Position numbers and translations under genes: made by a program. 50,580 nucleotides of DNA, taken from Defluviicoccus sp. Its GTDB lineage: Bacteria; Pseudomonadota; Alphaproteobacteria; MPNO01. Each line of letters starts with the position of its first letter. Within the stretch, counting starts at the first letter, position 1. The notes beneath the pieces are model-generated. The model searched no databases. It saw only the letters and a list, made by a program, of their open reading frames with translations, and was not told the origin of the DNA. The stretch spans positions 1-50,580 of the forward strand of contig JAJDVM010000309.1 in the NCBI GenBank assembly GCA_022826125.1. The letters are read 5' to 3'. Positions 37,658 to 46,196 of this stretch are shown piece after piece.

Positions 37658-38866
37658 ATGGACAGCGGACTCGAACCCCTGCGCGAGAACCCGGTCAGGC
37701 AGATCGACGTATCGACCGACACCAGGGAGATCCTCGCGCGCGCCAGGCGCCAGGCCGATGAGCGGAACTTCGACGACGTTTTCATCGTCGACATGGATTC
37801 CCACCATACCGAGAGCGAGTCCTGGGCCGACATCATCTCCTATCTCGACGACGAGGTGATCCGCTCCCAGGCGCTCGACTACCTGCAGAACCGGACCGGC
37901 ACGCCGCCCTACGGGCTCAACGGCGACCTGGCGCTGCGCTACCAGGATTGCGGCGGACGCATTCCGCATCAGGCGGCGCGCCGCGAGGATGCACGCGAGA
38001 ACGGACTCCACCGCGACGTGGTGCTGGCCAAGCGGGCGTACGAGTCGATGTCGATCGACAAGCAGATCGTCTTTCCGACGCCGATGCTGTTCCTCGGCAT
38101 GCACCCGCAGTTCGACATGGAGCCGCTGCTCGGCAACGCCTACAACCGCTGGACCGTCGACACGCTGCTCGCGCAGGACGACAGGCTCAAGTCGATGGCG
38201 TTCCTGCCGTTCAACGACGCCGACGAGGCGCTGAAGACGGTCGAGGAGTTCGGCGACGCGCCGGGCGTGGTGGGATTCATGGTCACCTCGGTGCGCAACA
38301 AGCCGGTCCACCACAACCACTACATGAAGGTCTACCGCGCGCTCGAGCAGCGCGGCCTACCGCTGGGATTCCATGCCGGCTATTACTGGCAGGACCCCTC
38401 GATGATGCAGATCAACCGCTTCGGCTCGATGCACGCGCTCTCCTTCGTCTGGTGCAACGTGGTCCACTGCACCAACTGGGTGATGAACGGCCTGCCCGAG
38501 CGCTTCCCGGGCCTCCCGGTGGTGTGGATCGAAAGCGGGCTCTCCTGGGTGCCGTGGCTGATGCAGCGCCTCGATCACACCTACATGATGCGCACCTCGG
38601 AGGCGCCGCTCCTGAAGCGGAAGCCGAGCGAGTACATGGCGGAGATGTATTACACCTCGCAGCCGCTGGAGACCGACAACCTGAAGGCGCTCGAGCTCAC
38701 CTTCGAGATGACCGCCGCCAGGACCCAGCTGCTCTACGCGTCCGACTGGCCGCACTGGGACTTCGACCCGCCGGCGGTGATCTGGGACATCCCGTTCCTC
38801 GACGACGAGGCCCGCAAGAACATCCTCGGCCTCAACGCGAAGCGCATCTTCGACCTGGAGAAGTAG
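37658..38866 (+). CDS. Amidohydrolase family protein (amidohydro_2, ACMSD-like)
   Basis: TIM-barrel metal-dependent hydrolase or decarboxylase of 402 residues. The first metal motif is altered: VFIVDMDSHHTESES (Asp45, Asp47, His49, His50) in place of a plain DxHxH. Later sites are the histidine in LPLGFHAGYYW, VVWIESGLSWVPWLMQRLDH and the aspartate in YASDWPHWDFDPP, all typical of the ACMSD/gamma-resorcylate decarboxylase branch. The acyl or carboxyl substrate is unknown. It ends the eight-gene run that began with phaC and is tightly coupled to the Rieske and 110-residue genes. Confidence 0.87.
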   Translation: MDSGLEPLRENPVRQIDVSTDTREILARARRQADERNFDDVFIVDMDSHHTESESWADIISYLDDEVIRSQALDYLQNRTGTPPYGLNGDLALRYQDCGGRIPHQAARREDARENGLHRDVVLAKRAYESMSIDKQIVFPTPMLFLGMHPQFDMEPLLGNAYNRWTVDTLLAQDDRLKSMAFLPFNDADEALKTVEEFGDAPGVVGFMVTSVRNKPVHHNHYMKVYRALEQRGLPLGFHAGYYWQDPSMMQINRFGSMHALSFVWCNVVHCTNWVMNGLPERFPGLPVVWIESGLSWVPWLMQRLDHTYMMRTSEAPLLKRKPSEYMAEMYYTSQPLETDNLKALELTFEMTAARTQLLYASDWPHWDFDPPAVIWDIPFLDDEARKNILGLNAKRIFDLEK

Positions 38867-38875
38867 GGCCCCTAC
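38863..38875. terminator. Palindrome spanning two convergent stop codons
   Basis: GTAGGG-C-CCCTAC is a perfect 6-1-6 palindrome. The stop codon of the amidohydrolase (TAG 38864-38866) and that of the convergent GNAT gene (38872-38874 on the minus strand) are both inside it. It is too short for a confident terminator but could act in both directions. Confidence 0.25.
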
Positions 38876-39804
38876 CGCCAGTCGTCGATCGCGTAGATGC
38901 CGGGAACCCCGTAGCCCTCGCCCGCCGGGCGGAGCATGGCGACGGCGTTCATGAAGCTCGCATAGCCGCGCTCGCGGAGGATGCGGTAGGCCTCGCGGCG
39001 GCCGGTGTTGGTGCCGGCGGCGATGGCCTCGGCGCCGCGACGGGCCGCGAGCGCTTCGCAAGCCGCGAGCAGCGCGTGCATATCCTCCGCCGCGTTCGGA
39101 CCGGACCTTACCGCCGCGGCCTTCACGAACAGGAGCGCCGAATTGCCCTCGCTGCCGGCGCCGTGGTGGCACACGGCATAACCCGTGAGCCCCTCCCCGC
39201 CGTCCGAGCGCGCGAGCAATACCGTTTCGCCGAGCCCGTGGTGGAGCACCGAGGCGATCTCGCGCGTGTGGTCGAGCCCGGTCCGGACCGTGTCGGCGAC
39301 CTCGCGACAGGCGGCGCACTCGCCGATGTCGGTCAGCAGCCCCGCGCGGTCGGGCATCGCGGCCGGCCGCGCCTCGCGCCGCAGGACCGCGATCGGGCGT
39401 TGAAGCTCGAAACCATAGGATTCGTAGAGCCTGACATGGCGCGTACTCTGGGGGTGGGTCAACAATCCGACGAAATCGTGGCCCCGCGAATCGAGAAGGT
39501 CGAGCATCGCTTCGGTAAGGCGCCGCCCGATCCCCGAGCTCCAGCGATCCGGATGGACGGTGAGCGGCCCGAACAGGCCGACGCGGCCCCAGTTCGTTAC
39601 CACGCCGGAGCCGACGACGCCGTCTTCGGTCCTGGCGACCAGCACGCCGGACGGGTCGGTGAGGTAGCGCGGCCGGACGAGCGCTCCGTCGCCGCGGAAG
39701 GAGACGGGGTCGGGGAGGCCGAAAAACGTCCCGAAAGCGAGCCGGCAGACATGTTCGGCCGCCTCGACGTCGGACTCGGCGAGAGGCCTGATCTCGATCG
39801 TCAT
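38872..39804 (-). CDS. GNAT family N-acetyltransferase (double domain)
   Basis: Acetyl-CoA-dependent transferase of 310 residues. The N-terminal domain starts MTIEIRPLAESDVEAAEHV and has the acetyl-CoA loop in SSGIGRRLTEAMLDLLDSRG followed by LYESYGFELQRP. The second half (about 165-310) resembles a degenerate GNAT domain, with LTGYAVCHHGAGSEGNSALL and MHALLAACEALAARRGAEAI. The acceptor is not known. Its start overlaps the FAH-family gene stop by four bases, so it belongs to that operon. Confidence 0.83.
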   Translation of the reverse strand: MTIEIRPLAESDVEAAEHVCRLAFGTFFGLPDPVSFRGDGALVRPRYLTDPSGVLVARTEDGVVGSGVVTNWGRVGLFGPLTVHPDRWSSGIGRRLTEAMLDLLDSRGHDFVGLLTHPQSTRHVRLYESYGFELQRPIAVLRREARPAAMPDRAGLLTDIGECAACREVADTVRTGLDHTREIASVLHHGLGETVLLARSDGGEGLTGYAVCHHGAGSEGNSALLFVKAAAVRSGPNAAEDMHALLAACEALAARRGAEAIAAGTNTGRREAYRILRERGYASFMNAVAMLRPAGEGYGVPGIYAIDDWR

Positions 39805-40658
39805 TCTGCCGCCCGGACGGAGACCTCCATCGCGCCGATGCCCTCGATCTCGCAGCGCATGACGTCGCCGGGTTGAACCGGTCCGACTCCCTCGGGCGTG
39901 CCGGTCATGATCACGTCGCCGGGATAGAGGGTGTAATGCCGCGACGCGTAGGCGATCAGCCTGCGGCAGTCGAATATCTGCTTCGCGGTGGTCGAATCCT
40001 GGCGCAGCTCGCCGTTCACCCAGAGCCGGAGCGCGAGCGCGTCGGGGTCGTCGATCTCGTCGGCGGTGACCAGCCAGGGGCCGAGCACCGAGTACGAGTC
40101 GATGGCCTTGCGGAGACTGCGGTCCTCGCGGCCCCGCACCGTCATGTCCAGGCCGATCGCATAGCCCGCGACGCAGTCGAGCGCCTCCGCCTCGGCAACG
40201 TCCTTAACCGTCCGGCCGATCACCATCGCAAGCTCGACCTCGTGGTCGTTGCGCCGGTCGGTGTAGCGGAGCGCGACGCCCTCGGAAGGCCCGACCGGGA
40301 CCGGGTTCTTGAGGAACAGCCCGTATTCGTCGATGGCGCTCGTCGTCGCACCGAAGGTGATCCCGGGATCGGCATTGGCTTCGTCGATATGGGCGCGATA
40401 GTTGGCCGGAGCGCCGATCACCTTGGTCGGGTTGGCGACCGGACTCAGCAGCGACACGCTCTCGTGGAGCTGGACGAAGCCCCATTTGCGCCGTTCTTCC
40501 ACGTCGGCCCGGACGGCGTCGAGCGCGGCGATCAACCTGTCCCCCGACGGCAGCGGCCAGCGCCATTCCCCGGCCGCTTCGATGGCCTCGGTGACGTCGA
40601 TCAGCTGCTCGCCCACCACGAGGCCGAGCTTCTGGTCGTTATAGCGGCAGAGCTTCAT
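39801..40658 (-). CDS. Fumarylacetoacetate hydrolase family protein
   Basis: FAH-fold enzyme of 285 residues. The segment VIGAPANYRAHIDEAN, the metal site in NDHEVELAMVIGRTVKDV and in YAIGLDMTVRGREDRSLRK, and the closing YPGDVIMTGTPEGVGPVQPGD are family signatures. Members act as 2-oxo-acid decarboxylases, hydratases or C-C bond hydrolases. Nine bases upstream lies an acid-sugar-type dehydratase gene, so hydrolysis of a 2,4-diketo-3-deoxy acid, as in the oxidative fucose and rhamnose routes, is a reasonable guess. It overlaps the GNAT gene. Confidence 0.88.
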   Translation of the reverse strand: MKLCRYNDQKLGLVVGEQLIDVTEAIEAAGEWRWPLPSGDRLIAALDAVRADVEERRKWGFVQLHESVSLLSPVANPTKVIGAPANYRAHIDEANADPGITFGATTSAIDEYGLFLKNPVPVGPSEGVALRYTDRRNDHEVELAMVIGRTVKDVAEAEALDCVAGYAIGLDMTVRGREDRSLRKAIDSYSVLGPWLVTADEIDDPDALALRLWVNGELRQDSTTAKQIFDCRRLIAYASRHYTLYPGDVIMTGTPEGVGPVQPGDVMRCEIEGIGAMEVSVRAAE

Positions 40659-40667
40659 CGGAACGCC

Positions 40668-41756
40668 TCAATCCCGGACGCGGTACTCTTCGCGGACGCC
40701 GGTGGCCCACGCGAGCCCGTGGCCCGGCGCGTCGCCGGGCGTCATCGATCCATTTTCGTCCATCGCGAGGGGGGTGTCGAACAGGGGCTCGAGCAGTGGA
40801 AAGTCCTCGAGCCAGCGAACGTTGGGCGACGCACAGGCGAGGTGGACGAACAGCGCCGGCAGGAAATGGGGCGAGACGGAGACGTCGTGATACTCGGCGA
40901 TCCGCGCCGCCCGCAAACATTCGCTTATCCCGCCCATCATCGCGAGGTCGGGCTGGAGTACCGCGCACGCATCGTTCGAGAAATAGGGTTTGAGCTCGAC
41001 CGCGCCCTGCAGGTGTTCGCCGGTCGCGATCGGCACAGGCGATCGCGAGGAGAGCGTCGCATAGCCGTGCAGCGCGTCTGCCGGCAGGGGCTCCTCCAGC
41101 CAGAGCGCATTGACGGCGGCGCATTCGTTAGCGAGCCAGAGCGCGCGGGCGAGATCGCATCGCTCGTTCGCGTCGACCATCAGTTCGACGCCGTCGGGCA
41201 ACGCATCGGCAACCGCGCGCATCCGCGCGACGTCGGCCCGGTTCCCCGCGACCCGAAGCTTGACCGCCCTGCACCCCCGCCCGGCATAGGCGAGCGCCCG
41301 GGCGACCGCGGCGTCGGGGTCCTGGTGGGGCCGGAACCCGCCGGAGCCGTACACCGGAACGGTCCGCGCGACGCCGCCGAGCGCGGCATAAAGCGGCATC
41401 CCGGACGCGCGCGCGTGCAGGTCCCAGGCGGCGAGGTCGATGGCAGCGATCGCGACATAGCCGATCCCTCGTCCGACACGATTGAGCGAAGCGGCGAGCC
41501 GCCGCCACAGAGCTTCGGGCGGCACGCAACCCTCACCGGCGACGAAGCGCGACAGGAGGTCGTCGGCCGCCGCCTTCACCACCGCGCCCCCTCCGCCAAG
41601 CACGTAGCTGAAACCGAGCCCCGTCTCCCCTCCGGAATCCTCCAGCGAGACGACGATGACATCGACGGCGGTGATGCCCGAGCCGCCGGTCGGCCCCGCG
41701 AGCGGGTAACGCCAGAGCTCCGCCTCGGCCCTCACGTAGCGTCTCGCGCCCGGCAC
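40668..41756 (-). CDS. Enolase-superfamily dehydratase (mandelate racemase/muconate lactonizing group)
   Basis: Mg-dependent enzyme of 362 residues. Metal ligands are Asp195 in LMVDANERC, a glutamate in WLEEPLPAD (221-222) and Glu247 in IATGEHLQG. The general acid/base pair is Asp270 in LQPDLAMMGG and His297 in SVSPHFLPAL, as in mandelate-racemase-type acid sugar dehydratases. The usual K-x-K on the second strand is K166-L-R168. The start is a GTG 4 bases after the stop of the DUF120 gene. An acid-sugar dehydratase is the best reading; the substrate is unknown. Confidence 0.87.
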   Translation of the reverse strand: MPGARRYVRAEAELWRYPLAGPTGGSGITAVDVIVVSLEDSGGETGLGFSYVLGGGGAVVKAAADDLLSRFVAGEGCVPPEALWRRLAASLNRVGRGIGYVAIAAIDLAAWDLHARASGMPLYAALGGVARTVPVYGSGGFRPHQDPDAAVARALAYAGRGCRAVKLRVAGNRADVARMRAVADALPDGVELMVDANERCDLARALWLANECAAVNALWLEEPLPADALHGYATLSSRSPVPIATGEHLQGAVELKPYFSNDACAVLQPDLAMMGGISECLRAARIAEYHDVSVSPHFLPALFVHLACASPNVRWLEDFPLLEPLFDTPLAMDENGSMTPGDAPGHGLAWATGVREEYRVRD

Positions 41757-41760
41757 CGCC

Positions 41761-42168
41761 TCAGCCCTCCACCCGCTCGATCGTCAGGGTCACTGGATCG
41801 CCGTCCTCGACGTCCAGCGCCTCGCGCAGATCGACTTCGGCGACGATCTCGACCTGGGCGGGCGGATAGCCGTCGACTTCGGGGTAGACGATGGCCCCGT
41901 CGATCCGCCCGTCCACCTTCACGGGGTAGCAGCGCGCGTCGCAATCGTGCGGACCGTCATTGGGGTTTTCCATCCGAATGCCGGGTGTCCGCCTGAGCCG
42001 CACCCACACGGGCATCGCGTCGGGATCGTCGACGACGATGTTGAAGGTGCCGGGCCAGGGATCGATTCCCAGCCGTCCGACGAACTGTTCGAGCGCCCAG
42101 GGAAGCCGGGTGAAATGCCTGCCCTGCCCGATGCCGCTGGCGACCCGGCCCCTGATTTCCCCGGTCAT
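41761..42168 (-). CDS. DUF120 domain protein (archaeal CTP-dependent riboflavin kinase-like)
   Basis: A 135-residue protein that looks like the single-domain archaeal riboflavin kinase RibK (DUF120), which phosphorylates riboflavin with CTP. Matching features are IRGRVASGIGQGRHFTRL at the N-terminus, PWPGTFNIVVDD with the Thr-x-Asn metal site (Thr41, Asn43), and the C-terminal VEIVAEVDLREALDVEDGD. Residues CDARC in the middle are unusual. ATG 42168 has GAGAGGAAC upstream. It sits first in an operon with an enolase-type dehydratase and an FAH-family enzyme rather than with riboflavin genes, so it may phosphorylate something else or modulate flavin supply. Family call is from motif memory, not a search. 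Confidence 0.7.
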   Translation of the reverse strand: MTGEIRGRVASGIGQGRHFTRLPWALEQFVGRLGIDPWPGTFNIVVDDPDAMPVWVRLRRTPGIRMENPNDGPHDCDARCYPVKVDGRIDGAIVYPEVDGYPPAQVEIVAEVDLREALDVEDGDPVTLTIERVEG

Positions 42169-42246
42169 GCCGTTCCTCTCGTTCAAGCCGCGTCCGTGAG
42201 GGTAATGGCAGCGGCGGGACCGCGGGTCCAGCGAAATTGGTTGCGC

Positions 42247-42900
42247 TTACCGATGGCGCGCGGCGCAGGCGGCAAGCCCGGCTGCGAGGGCGCCGAGCAC
42301 CGCCCAGCCCTGCCAAACGCCCATCGTGAAAAGCGTAACCCCGGATACCGCGAGCCACAGCGCGGGGACGACACACAGGAGAGCCGTCCATCGGCTGCGT
42401 GCCGCGAGTGCGATCAGGGCAAGCGTGGCGGCGGCGGTCGGGTCGGGCGCGACGCCGAAGACCTCTGCCTCGCGCCACGACCGCCCGTCGAGCGGCGCCA
42501 GGAGCGGCCAGGCGAGGAACGCCGCCGCCAATAACCCGATCCGCGCGCGCGCCGCGCGCACCTGCCTTTCGAAGACCAGCCTGCCCGAGAGGCCGAGCGT
42601 CACTAGGAGCGCCCCCTGGGCATACAACCCCCAGGCGAGAGTCGGCGCGGCCCAGTTGAGCGTTCCGTAACGCAACGCCACGAACTGCCAACCGGCCCAG
42701 AGCCACGCCGCGCCGAGCGCGGGACCCAACCACCGCCCCGACGGCCGCCAGCCCCGCGACAGCAGCAGAACGAGCAGCGCTCCCGCCGCCAGCAGCAGCG
42801 GCTGGACCGGCCAGACCGCCTCGTTCTCCAGCGCGAAGAGCCGCCAATAGGCGCGCGGCGAGAACAGTAGGAAATCCTCCAGAGCCCAAGACCCCGCCAT
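42247..42900 (-). CDS. DUF6064 family membrane protein
   Basis: Polytopic membrane protein of 217 residues with six to seven hydrophobic segments. The N-terminal DFLLFSPRAYWRLFALEN motif, followed by a helix after WPVQPLLLAAG, and a final helix pair around TLFTMGVWQGWAVLGALAAG match the DUF6064 family. Function is unknown. It lies 78 bases upstream of the DUF120 gene on the same strand and 37 bases after the aldo/keto reductase. Confidence 0.7.
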   Translation of the reverse strand: MAGSWALEDFLLFSPRAYWRLFALENEAVWPVQPLLLAAGALLVLLLSRGWRPSGRWLGPALGAAWLWAGWQFVALRYGTLNWAAPTLAWGLYAQGALLVTLGLSGRLVFERQVRAARARIGLLAAAFLAWPLLAPLDGRSWREAEVFGVAPDPTAAATLALIALAARSRWTALLCVVPALWLAVSGVTLFTMGVWQGWAVLGALAAGLAACAARHR

Positions 42901-42937
42901 CGGGAGCCTCTACGCCGTCCGCGCGAACCGGGCGGTC

Positions 42938-43840
42938 CTACAGATCGCGCACATGATCCGCCATGCGGCGCCGCATGGCCGCGTCGGGCATCGGCTCGAA
43001 GGCGGCGGACTTGTTTTCGCGCAGATGGTCGACGCGGCGAGTCGCGGGGATGGCCGACGTTACCGCGGGGTGGGACAGGATGAACTTGAGCAGAAATTGC
43101 GGCCAGGTGGACACCCCGATCTCCTTCGACCAGCCGGGCATCGGGCGGCCTGCGAGCCGGTCCGGCAGCCGGCCGCGCCGGAACGGCCGGTTGCAGATGA
43201 CCGCGATCCCCCGCTCCAGGGCGATCGGCAGCAGGCGCCGTTCGACCTCCCGGTCGACGATGTTGTATGTGAACTGGACGAAATCGGGCGGGCGGCGCCG
43301 CATGATCTCTTCCAGCTCGCGATGCCGGCGACCGTGCGAGGTGGTGACGCCGGTATAGCGCAGCCTGCCGGCTTCCTTCATGGCGGCGAGGGTGTCGAGA
43401 TTCCGTTCCCAGTCGATCAGGTTGTGAACCTGCAACAGATCGAAGCGGTCGACGCCCCAGCGCCGCGTCGTTTCCGCGATCTGCGCGGGCCCGTCGTCGG
43501 CGCCGGTCCATACCTTGTCGGCGGAGAACAGTCCGCGAGGACGGCCCAGCTTCGCCAGGGCGTGGCCGATCACCTCCTGCGAGGAGCCGTACATGGGCGA
43601 GGAGTCGACGATGCCGCCGCCGGTCTCGAAGAAGGCCGACATGACGGCGCGGCATTCGGCGCGCAGCGCCGGATCGTCGCCGACGTTGAAGGTGATCCAG
43701 CTTCCGATCCCGACCGCGGGAACCGGTTCCCCGGTCGCCGGAATTCGTTTGGAAAGCGCCTTTCCTGCCAGCGCGCCGAGCGCCGGCGCGGCAAGCGCGG
43801 CGCCCGCTCCGGCCAGCACCGCCCGGCGTGTCGCGCGCAT
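42938..43840 (-). CDS. Aldo/keto reductase with Tat signal
   Basis: NAD(P)H-dependent reductase fold of 300 residues. It starts MRATRRAVLAGAGAALAAP, a twin-arginine signal, so it should be exported folded. The AKR tetrad is visible: Asp and Tyr in GGIVDSSPMYGSSQEVIG, Lys in LFSADKVW and His in DLLQVHNLIDW. ATG 43840 with AGGAAG upstream is preferred to a start nine codons earlier. Exported AKRs are uncommon and would need a cofactor bound before export; the substrate is unknown. Confidence 0.85.
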   Translation of the reverse strand: MRATRRAVLAGAGAALAAPALGALAGKALSKRIPATGEPVPAVGIGSWITFNVGDDPALRAECRAVMSAFFETGGGIVDSSPMYGSSQEVIGHALAKLGRPRGLFSADKVWTGADDGPAQIAETTRRWGVDRFDLLQVHNLIDWERNLDTLAAMKEAGRLRYTGVTTSHGRRHRELEEIMRRRPPDFVQFTYNIVDREVERRLLPIALERGIAVICNRPFRRGRLPDRLAGRPMPGWSKEIGVSTWPQFLLKFILSHPAVTSAIPATRRVDHLRENKSAAFEPMPDAAMRRRMADHVRDL

Positions 43841-43921
43841 CGGACTTCCTGTTCCTGCCTCCCGCAAAACTAGGGCTTATCCAATTCGATTGAAACCACA
43901 GCGAAGCCGGCGCGCCGGTCG

Positions 43922-45136
43922 TCACACACCCGCGGGCCGTGCGGCGAGGATGCCGGTGCGCGGCAGCAACAGAACGGCGGCCAGGATGCCGCCCGCCGCG
44001 ACCGCCATCACCACGAACAGCGCCGAGAACCCCCAGCTCGCATGGATCCCCGCGATGACCGGCAGGGTCGAGGCCATCACCGAGAAGGTGACGATGTAGC
44101 GGATGGCGTAAAGGCGGCTGCGCCACGCGTTCGACGCGATCCGGCCGACCAGCACGTCGTTGATCGGTATCTGCCCGAACACGACCAGCATGAAGGCGAG
44201 AGCGACGATGAGCGCGGCAAGCCCGGTGAGCTGGTACATGACCGCAAAGAACACGGCCTGCAACCCGGCGACGAACGCGAACACGGTGCGCACCGGGTGC
44301 CGGTCGACGAGGTAGCCCACGACGATCTGCGCCAGCGCGGCCACCGCGAACACGAGAAACGCGTAACCGCCAATCTCGGTGGCGGACCCGGCGAGCCCGG
44401 CGAGCCGTTCCTCGAAAACCTTGGGCAGGGCGAAGGTAGTGCTCTGGAAGATCAGCCCGCCGATCGCGGTGCTGAACACGACGATCGCGAGCACCCGCGC
44501 GAAGGTCGCGCGATCGAGAGAGGTGGCGCCGGCGGCCGCCGTCCGCGCCGGTGCTTCTCCCGGACCGGAAACGGGGTCTTCCCCGCGTTCGGTGCGGATG
44601 AAGACGGCATAGGCGATGCCGAACCCGATCGAGACGACGCCGGGCAGAACGAACGCGTTGCGCCAGCCGCCGGTGTCGATAAGGAAGCCGGTCAGCAGCG
44701 CCGCCACGGCCACCCCCAGATTGCCGAACACGCCGTTGACGGCGAGCGGAATGCCGGTCTTCTCGCGCCCCTCGACGACGAGCGCGAGCCCCACCGGGTG
44801 GTAGATCGCGGCGAACGCACCGATGGCGAACAGCCCGAGCGCGATGCCGAGCGGCGAGTCCGCGAGCGCCGTCGCGATCGAGCTCGCCCCGATACCGACG
44901 AAGAAGACGACCATCATGGCTTCGCGGCTCCACTTGTCGGCGATCCAGCCGGCCGGGATGGCGCAAATGCCGAACGCGATGAAGCCGGGCGTGGCGTAGG
45001 GGATGAGCGCCGCGTAGCTCATGTCCCACTCCACGGCGAGCCGCAGCGCGGCCACCGTGGCGAAGATCAGCATGAACAGGTGATCGAAGAAGTGCCCGAC
45101 ATTGAGGAAGAGGAAGTTGAGCCTGCCGCGCGACAC
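43922..45136 (-). CDS. Major facilitator superfamily transporter
   Basis: Twelve-helix secondary carrier of 404 residues. It starts MSRGRLNFLFLNVGHFFDHL from a GTG, and the loop between helices 2 and 3 holds GWIADKWSREAMMVVFF, the MFS motif A variant. A hydrophilic loop of about 35 residues (RTERGEDPVSGPGEAPARTA) separates the two six-helix halves. It lies 7 bases behind the nitronate monooxygenase-like gene, so the two are co-transcribed. Substrate and direction are unknown. Confidence 0.87.
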   Translation of the reverse strand: MSRGRLNFLFLNVGHFFDHLFMLIFATVAALRLAVEWDMSYAALIPYATPGFIAFGICAIPAGWIADKWSREAMMVVFFVGIGASSIATALADSPLGIALGLFAIGAFAAIYHPVGLALVVEGREKTGIPLAVNGVFGNLGVAVAALLTGFLIDTGGWRNAFVLPGVVSIGFGIAYAVFIRTERGEDPVSGPGEAPARTAAAGATSLDRATFARVLAIVVFSTAIGGLIFQSTTFALPKVFEERLAGLAGSATEIGGYAFLVFAVAALAQIVVGYLVDRHPVRTVFAFVAGLQAVFFAVMYQLTGLAALIVALAFMLVVFGQIPINDVLVGRIASNAWRSRLYAIRYIVTFSVMASTLPVIAGIHASWGFSALFVVMAVAAGGILAAVLLLPRTGILAARPAGV

Positions 45137-45143
45137 GGTTTGG

Positions 45144-46145
45144 CTATCCCGGGCGCGGCGCCGCTGCCAGCGCCTGCACGGCTTCGTCCACGATCCGCCG
45201 GACCAGGTCGGCCGCGCCGGGCCGGTCGGCGATCAGGTCCAGCCCTTCGCCGGCGAAGGTGACCGCCGTGTCGGTGTCGCCTTCGCGCTGGGCAGCGAAG
45301 AAGCGTTCGCGCATCGCCGGCCCCCCCGCGCGCAGCGCGTCGTCGCGGCCATGCCATGTCCCGGAGAAGGCGTTGCGTATGGCGCGCCCGGTCCAGGGTT
45401 CGGGCCAGACGATGCCGCGCGCGGTGTCGAAGACCCTGGTGCGGAGCGTGTCGTCGCCCCCGGACCGCTCGATCAGCGCCTTCTGGTTCGCATGGCCCAG
45501 CGCCTCCGGCGTCGCCCAGAACCGGGTGCCGATCAGCGCCGCCCCGGCGCCCAGCGTCAGCGCGGCGGCGAGACCCCTGCCGTCGGCGATGCCCCCGGCC
45601 GCAGCGACGGGAACCGGCGAGACGGCGTCGACGACCGCGGGAACGAGCGGCAGGGTCGCACGGTCGGCACCGTGCCCGCCGGCCTCGGTGCCCTGGGCAA
45701 CGACGATCTGGGCGCCCTTTGCCGCCGCCTCGCGCGCGTCCTTCAGCGTCTGGACCTGACAGATCAGGACCGCGCCGGCATCGCGGATCTTCGTCGCGAA
45801 TGGCGCGATGTCGCCGAACGAGAGCATGACCGCCCTGGGCCGCATCTCCAGCGCGACGTCGAGCGCGGCCGGCCGCTTATCCAGCGCCCAGGTGATGAAG
45901 CCGACACCGACCGCGCGGTCGCCCGCCTTGTCGAACTCGTCCCGGATCCAATCGTCGGAGCCCCAGCCGACCGCGGGATCGGCATAGCCGGCGCCGATCA
46001 GCCCCAGCCCGCCGCCTGCCGTGACCGCGCCGGCCAGCGCACCGCCTGCCACCCCGCCCATCGGGGCGAGCAATACGGGGTGGTCGATGCCCAGCAGGCG
46101 GGTGACGGCGGTCGAGAGTCTTTCGGGATCGGGCATTACGGCCAT
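45144..46145 (-). CDS. Nitronate monooxygenase-like flavoprotein (2-nitropropane dioxygenase family)
   Basis: FMN-dependent TIM-barrel enzyme of 333 residues. The N-terminus IDHPVLLAPMGGVAGGALAG, the glycine-rich GGGLGLIGAGYAD, the segment IVVAQGTEAGGHGADRAT and the phosphate-binding PVAAAGGIADGRGLAAAL are all family marks. Members oxidise alkyl nitronates or act as NAD(P)H:quinone reductases or enoyl reductases. Start may be ATG 46145 or 46136. It is followed by the MFS gene and preceded on the same strand by a desaturase gene 51 bases upstream. Confidence 0.88.
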   Translation of the reverse strand: MAVMPDPERLSTAVTRLLGIDHPVLLAPMGGVAGGALAGAVTAGGGLGLIGAGYADPAVGWGSDDWIRDEFDKAGDRAVGVGFITWALDKRPAALDVALEMRPRAVMLSFGDIAPFATKIRDAGAVLICQVQTLKDAREAAAKGAQIVVAQGTEAGGHGADRATLPLVPAVVDAVSPVPVAAAGGIADGRGLAAALTLGAGAALIGTRFWATPEALGHANQKALIERSGGDDTLRTRVFDTARGIVWPEPWTGRAIRNAFSGTWHGRDDALRAGGPAMRERFFAAQREGDTDTAVTFAGEGLDLIADRPGAADLVRRIVDEAVQALAAAPRPG

Positions 46146-46196
46146 ACCGGTGAGTACGGTTCGGGTTGTCGGGCCGAAATCCGACTCCGCCCTTCG

